From CAZEIW01 sp964512305 (GTDB taxonomy: Bacteria > Pseudomonadota > Gammaproteobacteria > Burkholderiales > Burkholderiaceae_F): 64,000 nucleotides of DNA. Made by a program: the position numbers and the translations under genes. The stretch spans positions 1 through 64,000 of the forward strand of contig CAZEIW010000043.1 of the NCBI GenBank assembly GCA_964512305.1, read 5' to 3'. Under the pieces are notes generated by a model. That model was not told the DNA's origin, ran no database searches, and saw only the letters and a program-made list of their open reading frames with translations. Below, piece after piece: positions 1-7,523 of the stretch (within the stretch, counting starts at the first letter, position 1; every line of letters starts with the position of its first letter).

Positions 1-104
1 GTTTCGATCGCGTTGACGGTCTGCCGCGACACGCCGAGCAGGTCGGCGAGCGTCGCCTGGGTCAGTCCCGATTCGGTGCGAAGCTCGCGCACATGGTTCT
101 TCAT
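1..104 (-). CDS. XRE-family helix-turn-helix regulator, cut by window edge
   Basis: Only the first 34 codons lie in the window, on the minus strand from an ATG at 104. The visible residues read as a compact helix-turn-helix: an N-terminal RELR, then ESGLTQATLADLLGVSRQT and VNAIE, the usual XRE fold in which the second helix reads operator DNA. The start overlaps the stop of the membrane protein gene upstream (TCAT on the plus strand), so the two are translationally coupled and share one promoter. Small XRE proteins coupled to a short membrane protein often repress their own operon. The inverted repeat around the promoter at 515-550 is a natural candidate operator, but that link is inferred. 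Family call firm; target unknown. Confidence 0.85.
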   Translation of the reverse strand, partial: MKNHVRELRTESGLTQATLADLLGVSRQTVNAIE

Positions 105-487
105 CGGTTCCGCAGCGCTTCGAGGCACGCGAGCAAGCCCCACACCCCGCCCATCACGGGCCAGACCGCGAACATGCTGAGCCTCGGATAGCCGGCGTTC
201 TCGAGGAATCCGTAGGTGAAGGTCCATCCCGCCGTGACCGCGGCGGCGATCGCGATCCGCTCGAGCGTGGTCTTGCGGATGAATTCGTCGGAGCGGCGAA
301 AATGGCGCACGATCGCCCACAGCGCCAGCAGGAAAGGAATCATCGGGCTCACGTAGACCGCGGTCTGCAGCGGCCCGGGGGAGATGTCCGGCCCGAAGCG
401 CACGGCGAGCGCCAGGACGGCGATGTACAGCACCAGTGCCGCGGTCATTTCGATGTGGTAGCTGCGCATCACGATTCTTTGCGTCAC
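101..487 (-). CDS. small integral membrane protein paired with XRE regulator
   Basis: A 128-residue protein starting at a GTG at 487, chosen because an AGGAG motif sits seven bases upstream; the frame stays open further upstream but only through the promoter. Four hydrophobic segments are visible, roughly at residues 13-30, 45-60, 80-95 and 104-120. Between the second and third is the polar stretch RRSDEFIRKTTLER, and the third begins with AIAAAVTAGWTFTYGF. This pattern recurs in small uncharacterised membrane proteins found next to HTH regulators. It is cotranscribed with the XRE gene, whose start overlaps its stop. No enzymatic motif is visible, and function is unknown; a sensor or partner role for the regulator is only a guess. 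Confidence 0.75.
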   Translation of the reverse strand: MTQRIVMRSYHIEMTAALVLYIAVLALAVRFGPDISPGPLQTAVYVSPMIPFLLALWAIVRHFRRSDEFIRKTTLERIAIAAAVTAGWTFTYGFLENAGYPRLSMFAVWPVMGGVWGLLACLEALRNR

Positions 488-520
488 GGGCGCTCTCCTG
501 GGTTGTAAAGCATGCTTGAC

Positions 521-549
521 ATGGTATCGGTCGCGAATCCGCATGTCAA
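521..549 (-). promoter_or_regulatory. sigma-70 promoter inside an inverted repeat
   Basis: On the minus strand a perfect -35 TTGACA (544-549) is followed by 17 bases and a -10 TACCAT (521-526). Transcription would start near 514, about 27 bases before the GTG at 487. A 9-bp inverted repeat, CTTGACATG (515-523) and CATGTCAAG (542-550), covers both hexamers. This is the geometry of a repressor site that occludes RNA polymerase. Confidence 0.75.
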
Positions 550-690
550 GTTTGCTTTCCATCGACGCACGGCCGCCCACTGAACGCCGTGGCCGCGAGA
601 CCCTTTCGCGCGTCGAGAAGCCTGAGATACAGTGGGCGCCCCGCGGCCGCGTCCTGAATCAGATCCTTGCGAGCAACCCATTGGTTTCGA

Positions 691-1926
691 ATGCGCCGCC
701 ATGCGGCGGCGGCGATGGCGATCATCGTGCTGCTGGTCGCGGGCGGCGTCTTCATCGGGTTCGTTCGCCATCCGCGCCGTCCTGATTCCTCGACGCTCCA
801 GATTCCCGGGCCGGTCGTCCCGCCGGCCGACCAAGTCAGCGTGGAGGTCCCGCGGGCACCTGAAGCGATCGCGCCTTCGGGCATCAAGCGGTGCGGAAAT
901 GCGGATCTCAGGACGGACAACAGCGGATCGGATCTACCTCAATCCGCCTATCTGGCCGCCGACGACACACTCGCCGTGCTGGCGAAGCGGCTCGCGGCGG
1001 AGGCTTCGCCCCGGGCTCGTGGGCTGGCCCTGTATGCGAACGCGCTGCGACAGTCGCGCGCCTGGTGGGCCTACGATGCGGCGCATCCCGGATGCTCCGA
1101 CGACGAGGCGTGCCGCGCGGAAAGGGATCTGGCCGGCGCGCAGGAAAGCCGCGAGCGCTGGGACGCCTTTCTCGAGTTCGCGGCTTCCACTGTCGCGCCG
1201 GACCTGTACGCCCTGGCGTTCTATGGGTGCGGTGCCGGGTTCCATCAAGACTCGGAGGGCCGCTGCATGCAGATTTCGGCGGAGCGATGGGCCCAGGTCG
1301 ACCCGGACAACGCCGTCCCCTGGCTCTATATGGCCAACGCAGCCGAACGGCGCGGCGATCTCGCTACCCGCAACGAGGCCTACTTCCGCGCTTCCCGCGC
1401 CGCACTCAGCAATTCGCGCGTCGCGGCGTACGCCGATCTTCTTCAATCGGACGTGACCCGCTCGGCGCCGCTGGAGACACAGGTCGCGATGAGCGTGGAG
1501 TTCATCGGGCGCGTGGCAGCGATCCCTTTGCCTTCGTCGGGTCTGTTGCAGGATTTTTGCAGCGTCCGTGCCGTATCGGACCCGAACCGACGCCAGGTCT
1601 GCAGCGACCTGGCAGAGGTGATGGCGGAACGCGGAGACTCTCTGATCGACTTGAGCTTCGGAAGCACGATCGCCCGCCGCGTGGGGTGGAGCCCCGACCG
1701 CCTGGATGCGCTGCGCGACCGCCTCGACGCGTCGAAACAGCTTTTCGGCGAGCAAGCCTCGAGTTCGCCCATGGAGGGCTGCAAGGCGCTGCTTTCCTAC
1801 GTCTTCGACAAGGTCCGTTTTGGAGAGGTCGTTCAGTACCGCCGCTTGATCGAAGCCAGCGGCCGGTCGACAGCGCAACTCGCCGAGCAGTGGCGAAGCT
1901 CGCACCCGCCCCGCCCCCAGCCCTAG
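691..1926 (+). CDS. hypothetical membrane-anchored or exported protein
   Basis: About 411 residues from an ATG at 691; a TTG at 667 would add eight residues, and neither start has a clear Shine-Dalgarno. The N-terminus (basic MRRH, then a hydrophobic run to about residue 25) is a signal anchor, so the bulk should be periplasmic. The rest is soluble and mostly helical. It has several Cys residues that could form disulfides, including a C-x5-C pair around residue 130. A TPR-like stretch (VPWLYMANAAERRGD) lies near residue 210. I do not recognise a family. Its stop codon overlaps the stop of metW on the other strand (shared CTAG, 1923-1926), leaving no room for a terminator between the two. Confidence 0.6.
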   Translation: MRRHAAAAMAIIVLLVAGGVFIGFVRHPRRPDSSTLQIPGPVVPPADQVSVEVPRAPEAIAPSGIKRCGNADLRTDNSGSDLPQSAYLAADDTLAVLAKRLAAEASPRARGLALYANALRQSRAWWAYDAAHPGCSDDEACRAERDLAGAQESRERWDAFLEFAASTVAPDLYALAFYGCGAGFHQDSEGRCMQISAERWAQVDPDNAVPWLYMANAAERRGDLATRNEAYFRASRAALSNSRVAAYADLLQSDVTRSAPLETQVAMSVEFIGRVAAIPLPSSGLLQDFCSVRAVSDPNRRQVCSDLAEVMAERGDSLIDLSFGSTIARRVGWSPDRLDALRDRLDASKQLFGEQASSSPMEGCKALLSYVFDKVRFGEVVQYRRLIEASGRSTAQLAEQWRSSHPPRPQP

Positions 1927-2504
1927 CGCGACTCGAATCGATAGACCGCGACCGTCGCCCGCAGATTGGGCAGCACGTCCACCGCCCGGCCGTCGGCGAG
2001 CAGCGCGCGCCGGGTAATCGGAAGCCCAAGCCGCGCCGCCAGCAGCTCGAAGTCTCGCGGCGTGCACAGGTGGATGTTCGGCGTGTCGTACCACTGATAC
2101 GGGATCTGCGGTGTGACCGGCATGTGACCCCGAAGCAGCGAAACGGCGTGCTTCCAGTGGCCGAAGTTCGGGAAGCTGACGATGCCCTGGCGTCCGACCC
2201 GCGCCATCTCGCGCAGGATCGCGTCGGCGTGGTGCATCGCCTGGAGGGTCTGCGAGAGCACGACCGTGTCGAACATCGCGTCGGCGAACATGCGCAGGCC
2301 GGATTCGAGGTCGGCCTGGATCACGTTGACGCCGCGGCGCACGCACTTGAGCACCGACTCGTCTGCGATCTCGACCCCGTAGCCGGGGCAGCGGCGCGAC
2401 TCGCGCAGGTGGGCCAGCAGCGCGCCGTCGCCGCAACCCAGGTCGAGGACGTGCGCGCCCTCGTCGATCCACTGCGCGATCAGCGCGAGGTCTTCGCGCA
2501 GCAT
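1923..2504 (-). CDS. metW: methionine biosynthesis protein MetW
   Basis: A 193-residue class I SAM-dependent methyltransferase fold. The motif I glycine loop LDLGCGDGALL sits at residues 20-30, and conserved blocks such as VLSQTLQAMHH and SFPNFGHW are typical of MetW. The gene follows metX with a TGATG stop-start overlap, the arrangement conserved through Proteobacteria that use the MetX route. MetW is needed for full MetX function in several species, probably by binding MetX. The fold suggests a methyltransferase, but a substrate is not established. Start at the overlapping ATG is secure. Confidence 0.93.
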   Translation of the reverse strand: MLREDLALIAQWIDEGAHVLDLGCGDGALLAHLRESRRCPGYGVEIADESVLKCVRRGVNVIQADLESGLRMFADAMFDTVVLSQTLQAMHHADAILREMARVGRQGIVSFPNFGHWKHAVSLLRGHMPVTPQIPYQWYDTPNIHLCTPRDFELLAARLGLPITRRALLADGRAVDVLPNLRATVAVYRFESR

Positions 2505-3676
2505 CACGCGGCCTCCCCCGGGCGCGCGGTCAACCGCTCCGGTGCGCCGATCCCGGCGGCGATGCGGTCGAAGTACGCCGCGACCAGCCGGTGGTAGCGC
2601 GGATCCTCGAGCAGGAACGCGTCGTGGCCGTGCGGGGCGTCGATCTCGGCGTACGCGATCTCGCGCCCGTTGGCGATCAGGGCCTCGACGATCTCGCGCG
2701 CGCGGTCCGACGAGAAGCGCCAGTCGGTCGTGAACGACACCAGCAGGAAGCGCGCGCGCGCCGGCTCCAGCGCGCGCACGAGGTCGCCGCCGAACGCGCG
2801 CGCGGGATCGAAGTAGTCGAGAGCGCGCGTAATGAGCAGATAGGTGTTGGCGTCGAAGTACTCCGAGAATTTCTCGCCCTGGTAGCGCAGGTAGGACTCG
2901 ACCTCGAACTCGACGCCATAGCCGAACGCGTAGTCGTCGGTGCGCAGGCTGCGGCCGAAGCGCTCGGCCATGTCCTCGCCCGAGAGGTAGGTGATATGGC
3001 CGACCATGCGCGCCAGCCGCAGGCCGCGCTTGGGAACGACGCCGTGCGCGTAGTAGTCGCCGCCGTGGAAGTCCGGGTCGCTCTGGATCGCGCTGCGGGC
3101 GACGTCGTTGAACGCGATGTTCTGCGCGGTGAGGCGCGGCGTGGTGGCGATCGACACGCAGTGGCCGATGCGGTCCGGATACTGCATCGTCCACGACAGC
3201 GCCTGCATGCCGCCGAGCGAGCCGCCCATGACCGCGGCGAAGCGCTCGATGCCGAGCGCGTCGGCCAGCCGCGCCTGCGCGTTGACCCAGTCTTCGACCG
3301 TGATGACCGGGAACGCGGCCCCGTAGGGGCGGCCCGTGGCGGGGTCGATCGACATCGGCCCGGTGGAGCCGAAGCACGACCCCGGGTTGTTGACGCCGAT
3401 CACGAAGAATCGGCGCGTGTCGACGGGCTTGCCGGGACCCACCATGTTGTCCCACCAGCCGACGTTCTTCGGCTGGTCGGCGTAGGTGCCGGCGACATGG
3501 TGCGACGCGTTCAGCGCGTGGCACACCAGCACCGCGTTGCTGCGGTCGCCGTTGAGGCTCCCGTAGGTCTCGTAGCGCAGCTCGTAGTCGCGCAGGCGCG
3601 CGCCGCTGGCGAGCTCGAGCGGCTGCTCGAATCGCATGGTCTGGTGCGCGACCACGCCGACGGAACCGGAGTGCAT
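2504..3676 (-). CDS. metX: homoserine O-acyltransferase (MetX)
   Basis: A 390-residue alpha/beta-hydrolase enzyme that acylates the hydroxyl of L-homoserine, the first committed step of methionine synthesis. The nucleophile elbow GGSLGG with its Ser is near residue 143. An Asp in DWRFSSD and a His in GHDAF near the C-terminus complete the triad. I chose the ATG at 3676 (MHSGSVGVV) over an in-frame TTG at 3697, because the earlier codon lies in the U-tract of a terminator and homologues begin as the shorter form. Proteobacterial MetX proteins can use succinyl-CoA instead of acetyl-CoA, and the sequence alone does not settle which. Cotranscribed with metW; expression is probably controlled by the leader at 3689-3875. 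Confidence 0.94.
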   Translation of the reverse strand: MHSGSVGVVAHQTMRFEQPLELASGARLRDYELRYETYGSLNGDRSNAVLVCHALNASHHVAGTYADQPKNVGWWDNMVGPGKPVDTRRFFVIGVNNPGSCFGSTGPMSIDPATGRPYGAAFPVITVEDWVNAQARLADALGIERFAAVMGGSLGGMQALSWTMQYPDRIGHCVSIATTPRLTAQNIAFNDVARSAIQSDPDFHGGDYYAHGVVPKRGLRLARMVGHITYLSGEDMAERFGRSLRTDDYAFGYGVEFEVESYLRYQGEKFSEYFDANTYLLITRALDYFDPARAFGGDLVRALEPARARFLLVSFTTDWRFSSDRAREIVEALIANGREIAYAEIDAPHGHDAFLLEDPRYHRLVAAYFDRIAAGIGAPERLTARPGEAA

Positions 3677-3688
3677 TGCGAAGGCCCG

Positions 3689-3728
3689 AAAAAACAAAGA
3701 CCCGGCACGGCGGACGCCGTGTCGGGTC
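3689..3728 (-). terminator. intrinsic terminator in the metX leader
   Basis: On the minus strand a 14-bp stem with one mismatch (arms 3715-3728 and 3699-3712, core CACGGCG/CGCCGTG, 2-base loop) is followed directly by TTTGTTTTTT (3689-3698). It lies only 13 bases before the metX ATG and downstream of ptsI. It would therefore stop transcripts before metX unless an alternative leader fold prevents it. That position points to attenuation rather than to a simple end of the ptsI transcript. Confidence 0.85.
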
Positions 3729-3875
3729 GCGTCCGCGGCAGTCGACGCGGGGTCGGCACTGCTGCGGCGATCGACTTAGCAGGATTTCCCCGGGCCGCAA
3801 CCCGGGCGCGTCCGCAAGCGGATCAGGAAATCGACGCGACGGCCGCAAGTTAGCCGGCGCCGGCCGGCCTGTCAA
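3729..3875 (-). promoter_or_regulatory. structured RNA leader of metX, possible riboswitch
   Basis: Upstream of the terminator the minus-strand RNA can form a three-way junction. Stem GATTTCC/GGAAATC (3826-3832 with 3783-3789) encloses two hairpins, TCCGC-TT-GCGGA (3811-3822) and CCCGGG-TTGCGG-CCCGGG (3789-3806). A further CGCGTC/GACGCG stem lies between this and the terminator. I compared it by eye with the S-box, SAM-II, SAH and SAM/SAH consensus motifs and found no clear match. A metabolite-sensing role is therefore inferred only from the structure, the terminator and the methionine gene downstream. Confidence 0.5.
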
Positions 3876-3876
3876 T

Positions 3877-5718
3877 TCAGGCCGGCGGCACCATGGCGGA
3901 CACCGGCTGCTCGGGCGCCGCGGCGGGCCGCTTGCCGTTCACCGCGCGGTCGCCGCGGTCGAGCGCGCGCCGGATCTCGACCGGGTCGTGCGAGCGCAGC
4001 ACGCGCGCGGCCAGGCGGGCCGCGGACCTGGTCGACAGATCGAGCAGCTGCTGCTTGACGGTGAGGATTTGCGACGCGTTCATCGAGAACTGGCGCAGTC
4101 CCATGCCCAGCAGAAGCTCGGTCAGCGTGGCGTCGCCCGCCATCTCGCCGCACACCGATACCGGCACGCGGGCGCGCTGTCCTGTGCGGATGGTTCGATG
4201 AACCAGGTGCAGCACGGCCGGATGCAGATGGTCGTACAGGTGGGCCACCGCGCTGTCGGTTCGATCGATCGCCAGCGTGTACTGGATCAGGTCGTTGGTC
4301 CCGAGCGACAGGAACTTCAGCCGCGTCACGAACGCCGGCAGCGTGAGCGCCGCGGCGGGCACCTCGATCATGCCGCCGACGGCGATCCGGGCGTCGAACT
4401 TCTGCCGCCGGTCCTTCAGCTGCTCCTTGGCGCGCGCGACGAACTCGAGCGCCTGTTCGATCTCGTGCACATGAGCCAGCATCGGCACCAGGATGCGCAC
4501 CGTGCCGAACGCGGAGGCGCGCAGGATCGCGCGCAGCTGGGTCAGGAACAGCTCCGGATACGCCAGGCAGTAGCGGATCGCGCGCAGTCCGAGGGCCGGG
4601 TTGGGTTCCTCGCTCGGGCCGTCGATCGCCATGCCGAGGCTCTCGCGCGCGGAGGGCCGCAGCACCTTGTCGGCCCCGATGTCGAGCGTCCTGATCACCA
4701 CCGGCTTGCCCTTGAGCGAGCGCGCCACCTTCGAGTAGGCCTCGAACTGCTCGTCCTCCGCCGGCAGCTGGTCGCGGTTCATGAACAGGAACTCGGTGCG
4801 GTACAGCCCGACGCCGTCGGCTCCGGCGTCGATCGCGTCGCGCACGTCCTCGGGCATTTCGATGTTCGCCAGCAGGTCGATCGCGATCCCGTCCTTGGTG
4901 CGAGCGATCCGGCTCTTGATCTTGCGCAGCTCGGTCCGCTGCAGCGTCTGGGCCTGGATGCGCCGCCAGTAGTCGGCCAGCTTGTCCTCGGCCGGGTTGA
5001 CGATCACCTCGCCCACGTCCGAATCCAGCACGAGGAGATCGCCTTCGCTCATCGACTCGCGGGCGTTGGTCACGCCGACCACCGCCGGCAGGCCGAGGCT
5101 GCGGGCCAGGATCATCGTGTGCGAGGTGGGGCCGCCCAGCTCGGTGACGAACCCGGCCAGGTTCACGCCGGCACGGTCGCGCAGATGCAGCATGTCCGCC
5201 GGCGCCAGGTCGTGCGCGACCAGGACCAGCCGCTCGCCCTCGTCGAGCTTGCGCGCCAGCGTCGCGGCCGCGGGCTTGCCGCCGGCGAGCCGGCGCAGCA
5301 CGCGCTCGACGACCTGCCGCACGTCCTGGGAGCGGCTCTTGAAATACTCGTCGTCGATCGAGTCGAACTGGCGGCACAGTTCCTCGAGCTGGATCGTCAG
5401 CGCCCACTCGGCGTTGATCAGCTTGCCGCGCACGAGGTCGCGCGGCGCGTCGCACAGCAGCGAATCGTCCAGGATCATCCGGTGCAGGTCGAGGAATGCC
5501 TTGACCTCGCCGGGGGCGTCGGCAGAGACCGCCGCCCGCAGGTCTTCGAGCTCGGCACGCACCAGCGAGAACGCGTTGTTCAGGCGCGCGACCTCGTGCA
5601 GGACGTCGCCGCGCTGGATGTGGTACTGGCGCACGTCGAGCTCGCTCGGCGCGAGCAGGTGCGCGCGCCCCACCGCGACGCCGCGCGCCACCCCCTGTCC
5701 CGTCAAGTGCTTGCCCAT
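3877..5718 (-). CDS. ptsI: phosphoenolpyruvate-protein phosphotransferase (PTS Enzyme I)
   Basis: A 613-residue Enzyme I, which takes the phosphoryl group from PEP and passes it to HPr. The swivelling domain carries the active-site His in GGPTSHTMILARSLGLPAVVG. The PEP-binding barrel follows, with GLYRTEFLFMNR, EPNPALGLRAIR, GGMIEVP and the C-terminal loop SVCGEMAGD. The ATG at 5718 matches the family N-terminus (GQGVARGVAVG), whereas an in-frame GTG at 5736 would add six residues. Last of the gshA-gshB-EIIA-ptsH-ptsI gene group. No sugar permease lies nearby, which is normal for regulatory PTS systems of betaproteobacteria. Confidence 0.95.
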   Translation of the reverse strand: MGKHLTGQGVARGVAVGRAHLLAPSELDVRQYHIQRGDVLHEVARLNNAFSLVRAELEDLRAAVSADAPGEVKAFLDLHRMILDDSLLCDAPRDLVRGKLINAEWALTIQLEELCRQFDSIDDEYFKSRSQDVRQVVERVLRRLAGGKPAAATLARKLDEGERLVLVAHDLAPADMLHLRDRAGVNLAGFVTELGGPTSHTMILARSLGLPAVVGVTNARESMSEGDLLVLDSDVGEVIVNPAEDKLADYWRRIQAQTLQRTELRKIKSRIARTKDGIAIDLLANIEMPEDVRDAIDAGADGVGLYRTEFLFMNRDQLPAEDEQFEAYSKVARSLKGKPVVIRTLDIGADKVLRPSARESLGMAIDGPSEEPNPALGLRAIRYCLAYPELFLTQLRAILRASAFGTVRILVPMLAHVHEIEQALEFVARAKEQLKDRRQKFDARIAVGGMIEVPAAALTLPAFVTRLKFLSLGTNDLIQYTLAIDRTDSAVAHLYDHLHPAVLHLVHRTIRTGQRARVPVSVCGEMAGDATLTELLLGMGLRQFSMNASQILTVKQQLLDLSTRSAARLAARVLRSHDPVEIRRALDRGDRAVNGKRPAAAPEQPVSAMVPPA

Positions 5719-5778
5719 TTTCGAGCTGCCGTCCACGCTGTCCGTTGCCCCCGTCCCCTCGCCGCCCTTCGCCCCTTC

Positions 5779-6048
5779 CTACGCCGCCTCTCCGAAACGA
5801 CTGTCGATCAGCTCGCCGATCGCGGCGATCGCCTGCTCCTCGTCGGGTCCCTCGGCGTCGACGGTAACGACGGTTCCAGGCCCCGCGGCCAGCATCATCA
5901 CACCCATGATCGACTTCGCGTTGACCCGTCGGCCGTCCCTGGCAACGAACACCTCGCTCTGGAAGCGGGCGGCGGTCTGCGTCAGTTGCGCGGAAGGTCG
6001 TGCGTGAAGTCCGAGTCTATTGCTGATGGTGAAGTCGCGCGAGATCAT
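5779..6048 (-). CDS. ptsH: phosphocarrier protein HPr
   Basis: An 89-residue HPr that shuttles phosphate from Enzyme I to EIIA proteins. The active-site His is in GLHARPSA (near residue 15). The Ser region SIMGVMMLAAGPG, which in many betaproteobacteria is phosphorylated by HPr kinase, is intact; no hprK lies in this window. The start codon is inside the end of the EIIA gene, overlapping it by 32 bases, which indicates tight coupling. Confidence 0.95.
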   Translation of the reverse strand: MISRDFTISNRLGLHARPSAQLTQTAARFQSEVFVARDGRRVNAKSIMGVMMLAAGPGTVVTVDAEGPDEEQAIAAIGELIDSRFGEAA

Positions 6049-6475
6049 CGTTGCCCTGGGGACTGGAACCCTGGTTCTGGACCGGCGTCGGCGCGACCTG
6101 CATGATCCCCTGGGTGCCGCCGGCAAGGGCCTTCGCGACCAGATCGGCCAATGGTGCGTCGCAGTAGCACAGAGCGCGCAGCAGCATCGGCAGGCTGACG
6201 CCTGCCAACACGGCGGTCCGGCCCGGCTCGACGAGGTGCGCCGCGACATTGGCCGGCGTGGCACCGAAGACGTCGCTCAGCACGATCACGCCCTGGCCGG
6301 TGTCGACCTCGTCGCGCAGGGCCCGCGCCCGCTCGACCGCGCCGGCGACATCGGCATCGGGCTCGATGTCCAGCGCGCGCACGGCGAGCGTGCCGCAGCG
6401 GCTGTAGACGTGGCGCGCGGCCTCGATCAGCGCGCTTGCGAGCGGTCGGTGCGCGATCACCAGGATGCCGGCCAT
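6017..6475 (-). CDS. PTS EIIA component, mannose (ManX/EIIA-Man) family
   Basis: A 152-residue cytoplasmic EIIA of the mannose family. The phospho-accepting His is at residue 8 (VIAHRPLA), followed by the family blocks IVLSDVFGATPANVAA and VSLPMLLRAL. No EIIB, EIIC or EIID gene is present, so it probably acts in a regulatory PTS chain with the neighbouring HPr and Enzyme I rather than in sugar uptake. The last 30 or so residues, rich in Gln and Asn, extend past the normal domain and overlap the ptsH start. Separated from gshB by seven bases. Confidence 0.9.
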   Translation of the reverse strand: MAGILVIAHRPLASALIEAARHVYSRCGTLAVRALDIEPDADVAGAVERARALRDEVDTGQGVIVLSDVFGATPANVAAHLVEPGRTAVLAGVSLPMLLRALCYCDAPLADLVAKALAGGTQGIMQVAPTPVQNQGSSPQGNDDLARLHHQQ

Positions 6476-6482
6476 CCCGACC

Positions 6483-7439
6483 TCACTTCACGATCCGCTG
6501 CTCGAGCGCGTCGATGAACATCGCCGCGACGTTGAATCCGGTCTGGTGCTTGATCTCGACGAAGCACGTCGGGCTGGTCACGTTGATCTCGGTCAGGTGG
6601 TTCCCGATCACGTCGAGCCCGACCAGCAGCAGGCCGCGCTCGGCCAGGACCGGCCCCAGCGTCTCGGCGATCTCGCGGTCGTGCGGCGACAGGGGCTGCG
6701 AACGCCCGATGCCGCCGGCCGCGAGGTTGCCGCGCGACTCGCCCGGGCGCGGGACCCGCGCCAGCGCGTACGGCACCGGCCGCCCGGCGATCAGCAGGAT
6801 GCGCTTGTCGCCCTGCGCGATCTCCGGGATGAATCGTTGCGCCATGACCGTACGACGCCCGAACTGCGTGATGGTTTCGAGAATCACGTTCAGGTTCGGG
6901 TCGTCCGGGCGCAGACGGAAGACGCTGACGCCGCCCATGCCGTCCAGGGGCTTGACGACGATCTCGCCGTGGTCGCGCTGGAACTGCCGGATCGCCTCGG
7001 CGTCGCAGGTCACCAGCGACGGCGCGATGAAATCCGGGAATTCGGTGATGGCGAGCTTCTCGTTGTGGTCGCGCAGCGCCCGCGGCGAGTTGAACACGCG
7101 CGCGCCCAGGCGGGCGGCCGTCTCCAGCAGGTAGGTCGCGTACAGATACTCGTTGTCGAACGGCGGATCCTTGCGCATCAGGACCGCATCGAACGTCTCG
7201 AGCGGGCGCGTCGCGAGCTCGGCGACGACGAACCACGGATGCGCCTGCGGCGTGAGCTCCAGGCGCTGGACCGCGGCGGCGACCCGCCCTTCGCGCCACG
7301 CCATCTGCGCCTGCTCGCAAGCCCAGACACGGTGGCCGCGCCGCGTCGCCTCGCGCATCATCGCGACGCTCGAGTCCTTCGACTCCTTGAGGCCGTCGAG
7401 CGGATCGATGACAAACAGGATCGACAGCGGCGAGGTCAT
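6483..7439 (-). CDS. gshB: glutathione synthetase
   Basis: A 318-residue ATP-grasp ligase that joins gamma-glutamylcysteine and glycine. The N-terminal GshB domain begins ILFVIDPLDGLKESKDSS. The ATP-grasp part includes VVKPLDGMGGVSVFR, AQRFIPEI and LLVGLDVIGNHLTEINVTSPT near the C-terminus, with the metal-binding EINVTSP motif intact. It lies between gshA (84 bases upstream) and the PTS genes on the same strand, the usual order in Burkholderiales. Confidence 0.96.
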   Translation of the reverse strand: MTSPLSILFVIDPLDGLKESKDSSVAMMREATRRGHRVWACEQAQMAWREGRVAAAVQRLELTPQAHPWFVVAELATRPLETFDAVLMRKDPPFDNEYLYATYLLETAARLGARVFNSPRALRDHNEKLAITEFPDFIAPSLVTCDAEAIRQFQRDHGEIVVKPLDGMGGVSVFRLRPDDPNLNVILETITQFGRRTVMAQRFIPEIAQGDKRILLIAGRPVPYALARVPRPGESRGNLAAGGIGRSQPLSPHDREIAETLGPVLAERGLLLVGLDVIGNHLTEINVTSPTCFVEIKHQTGFNVAAMFIDALEQRIVK

Positions 7440-7523
7440 GGCTGCGTGTCCATTCGCGTCCCGCTCCGGGCTAGCGCTGCCGGCGCGCCGCGCCGGCCAC
7501 GGCGGCGATGCGGTCCATCGCGA

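Noticed and set aside
3807..3832. The leader stretch CCTGATCCG...CGGACG resembles the pyrimidine-side half of a TPP riboswitch
   Set aside because: The partner CUGAGA element is missing, stem lengths do not fit, and the downstream gene is metX rather than a thiamine gene.
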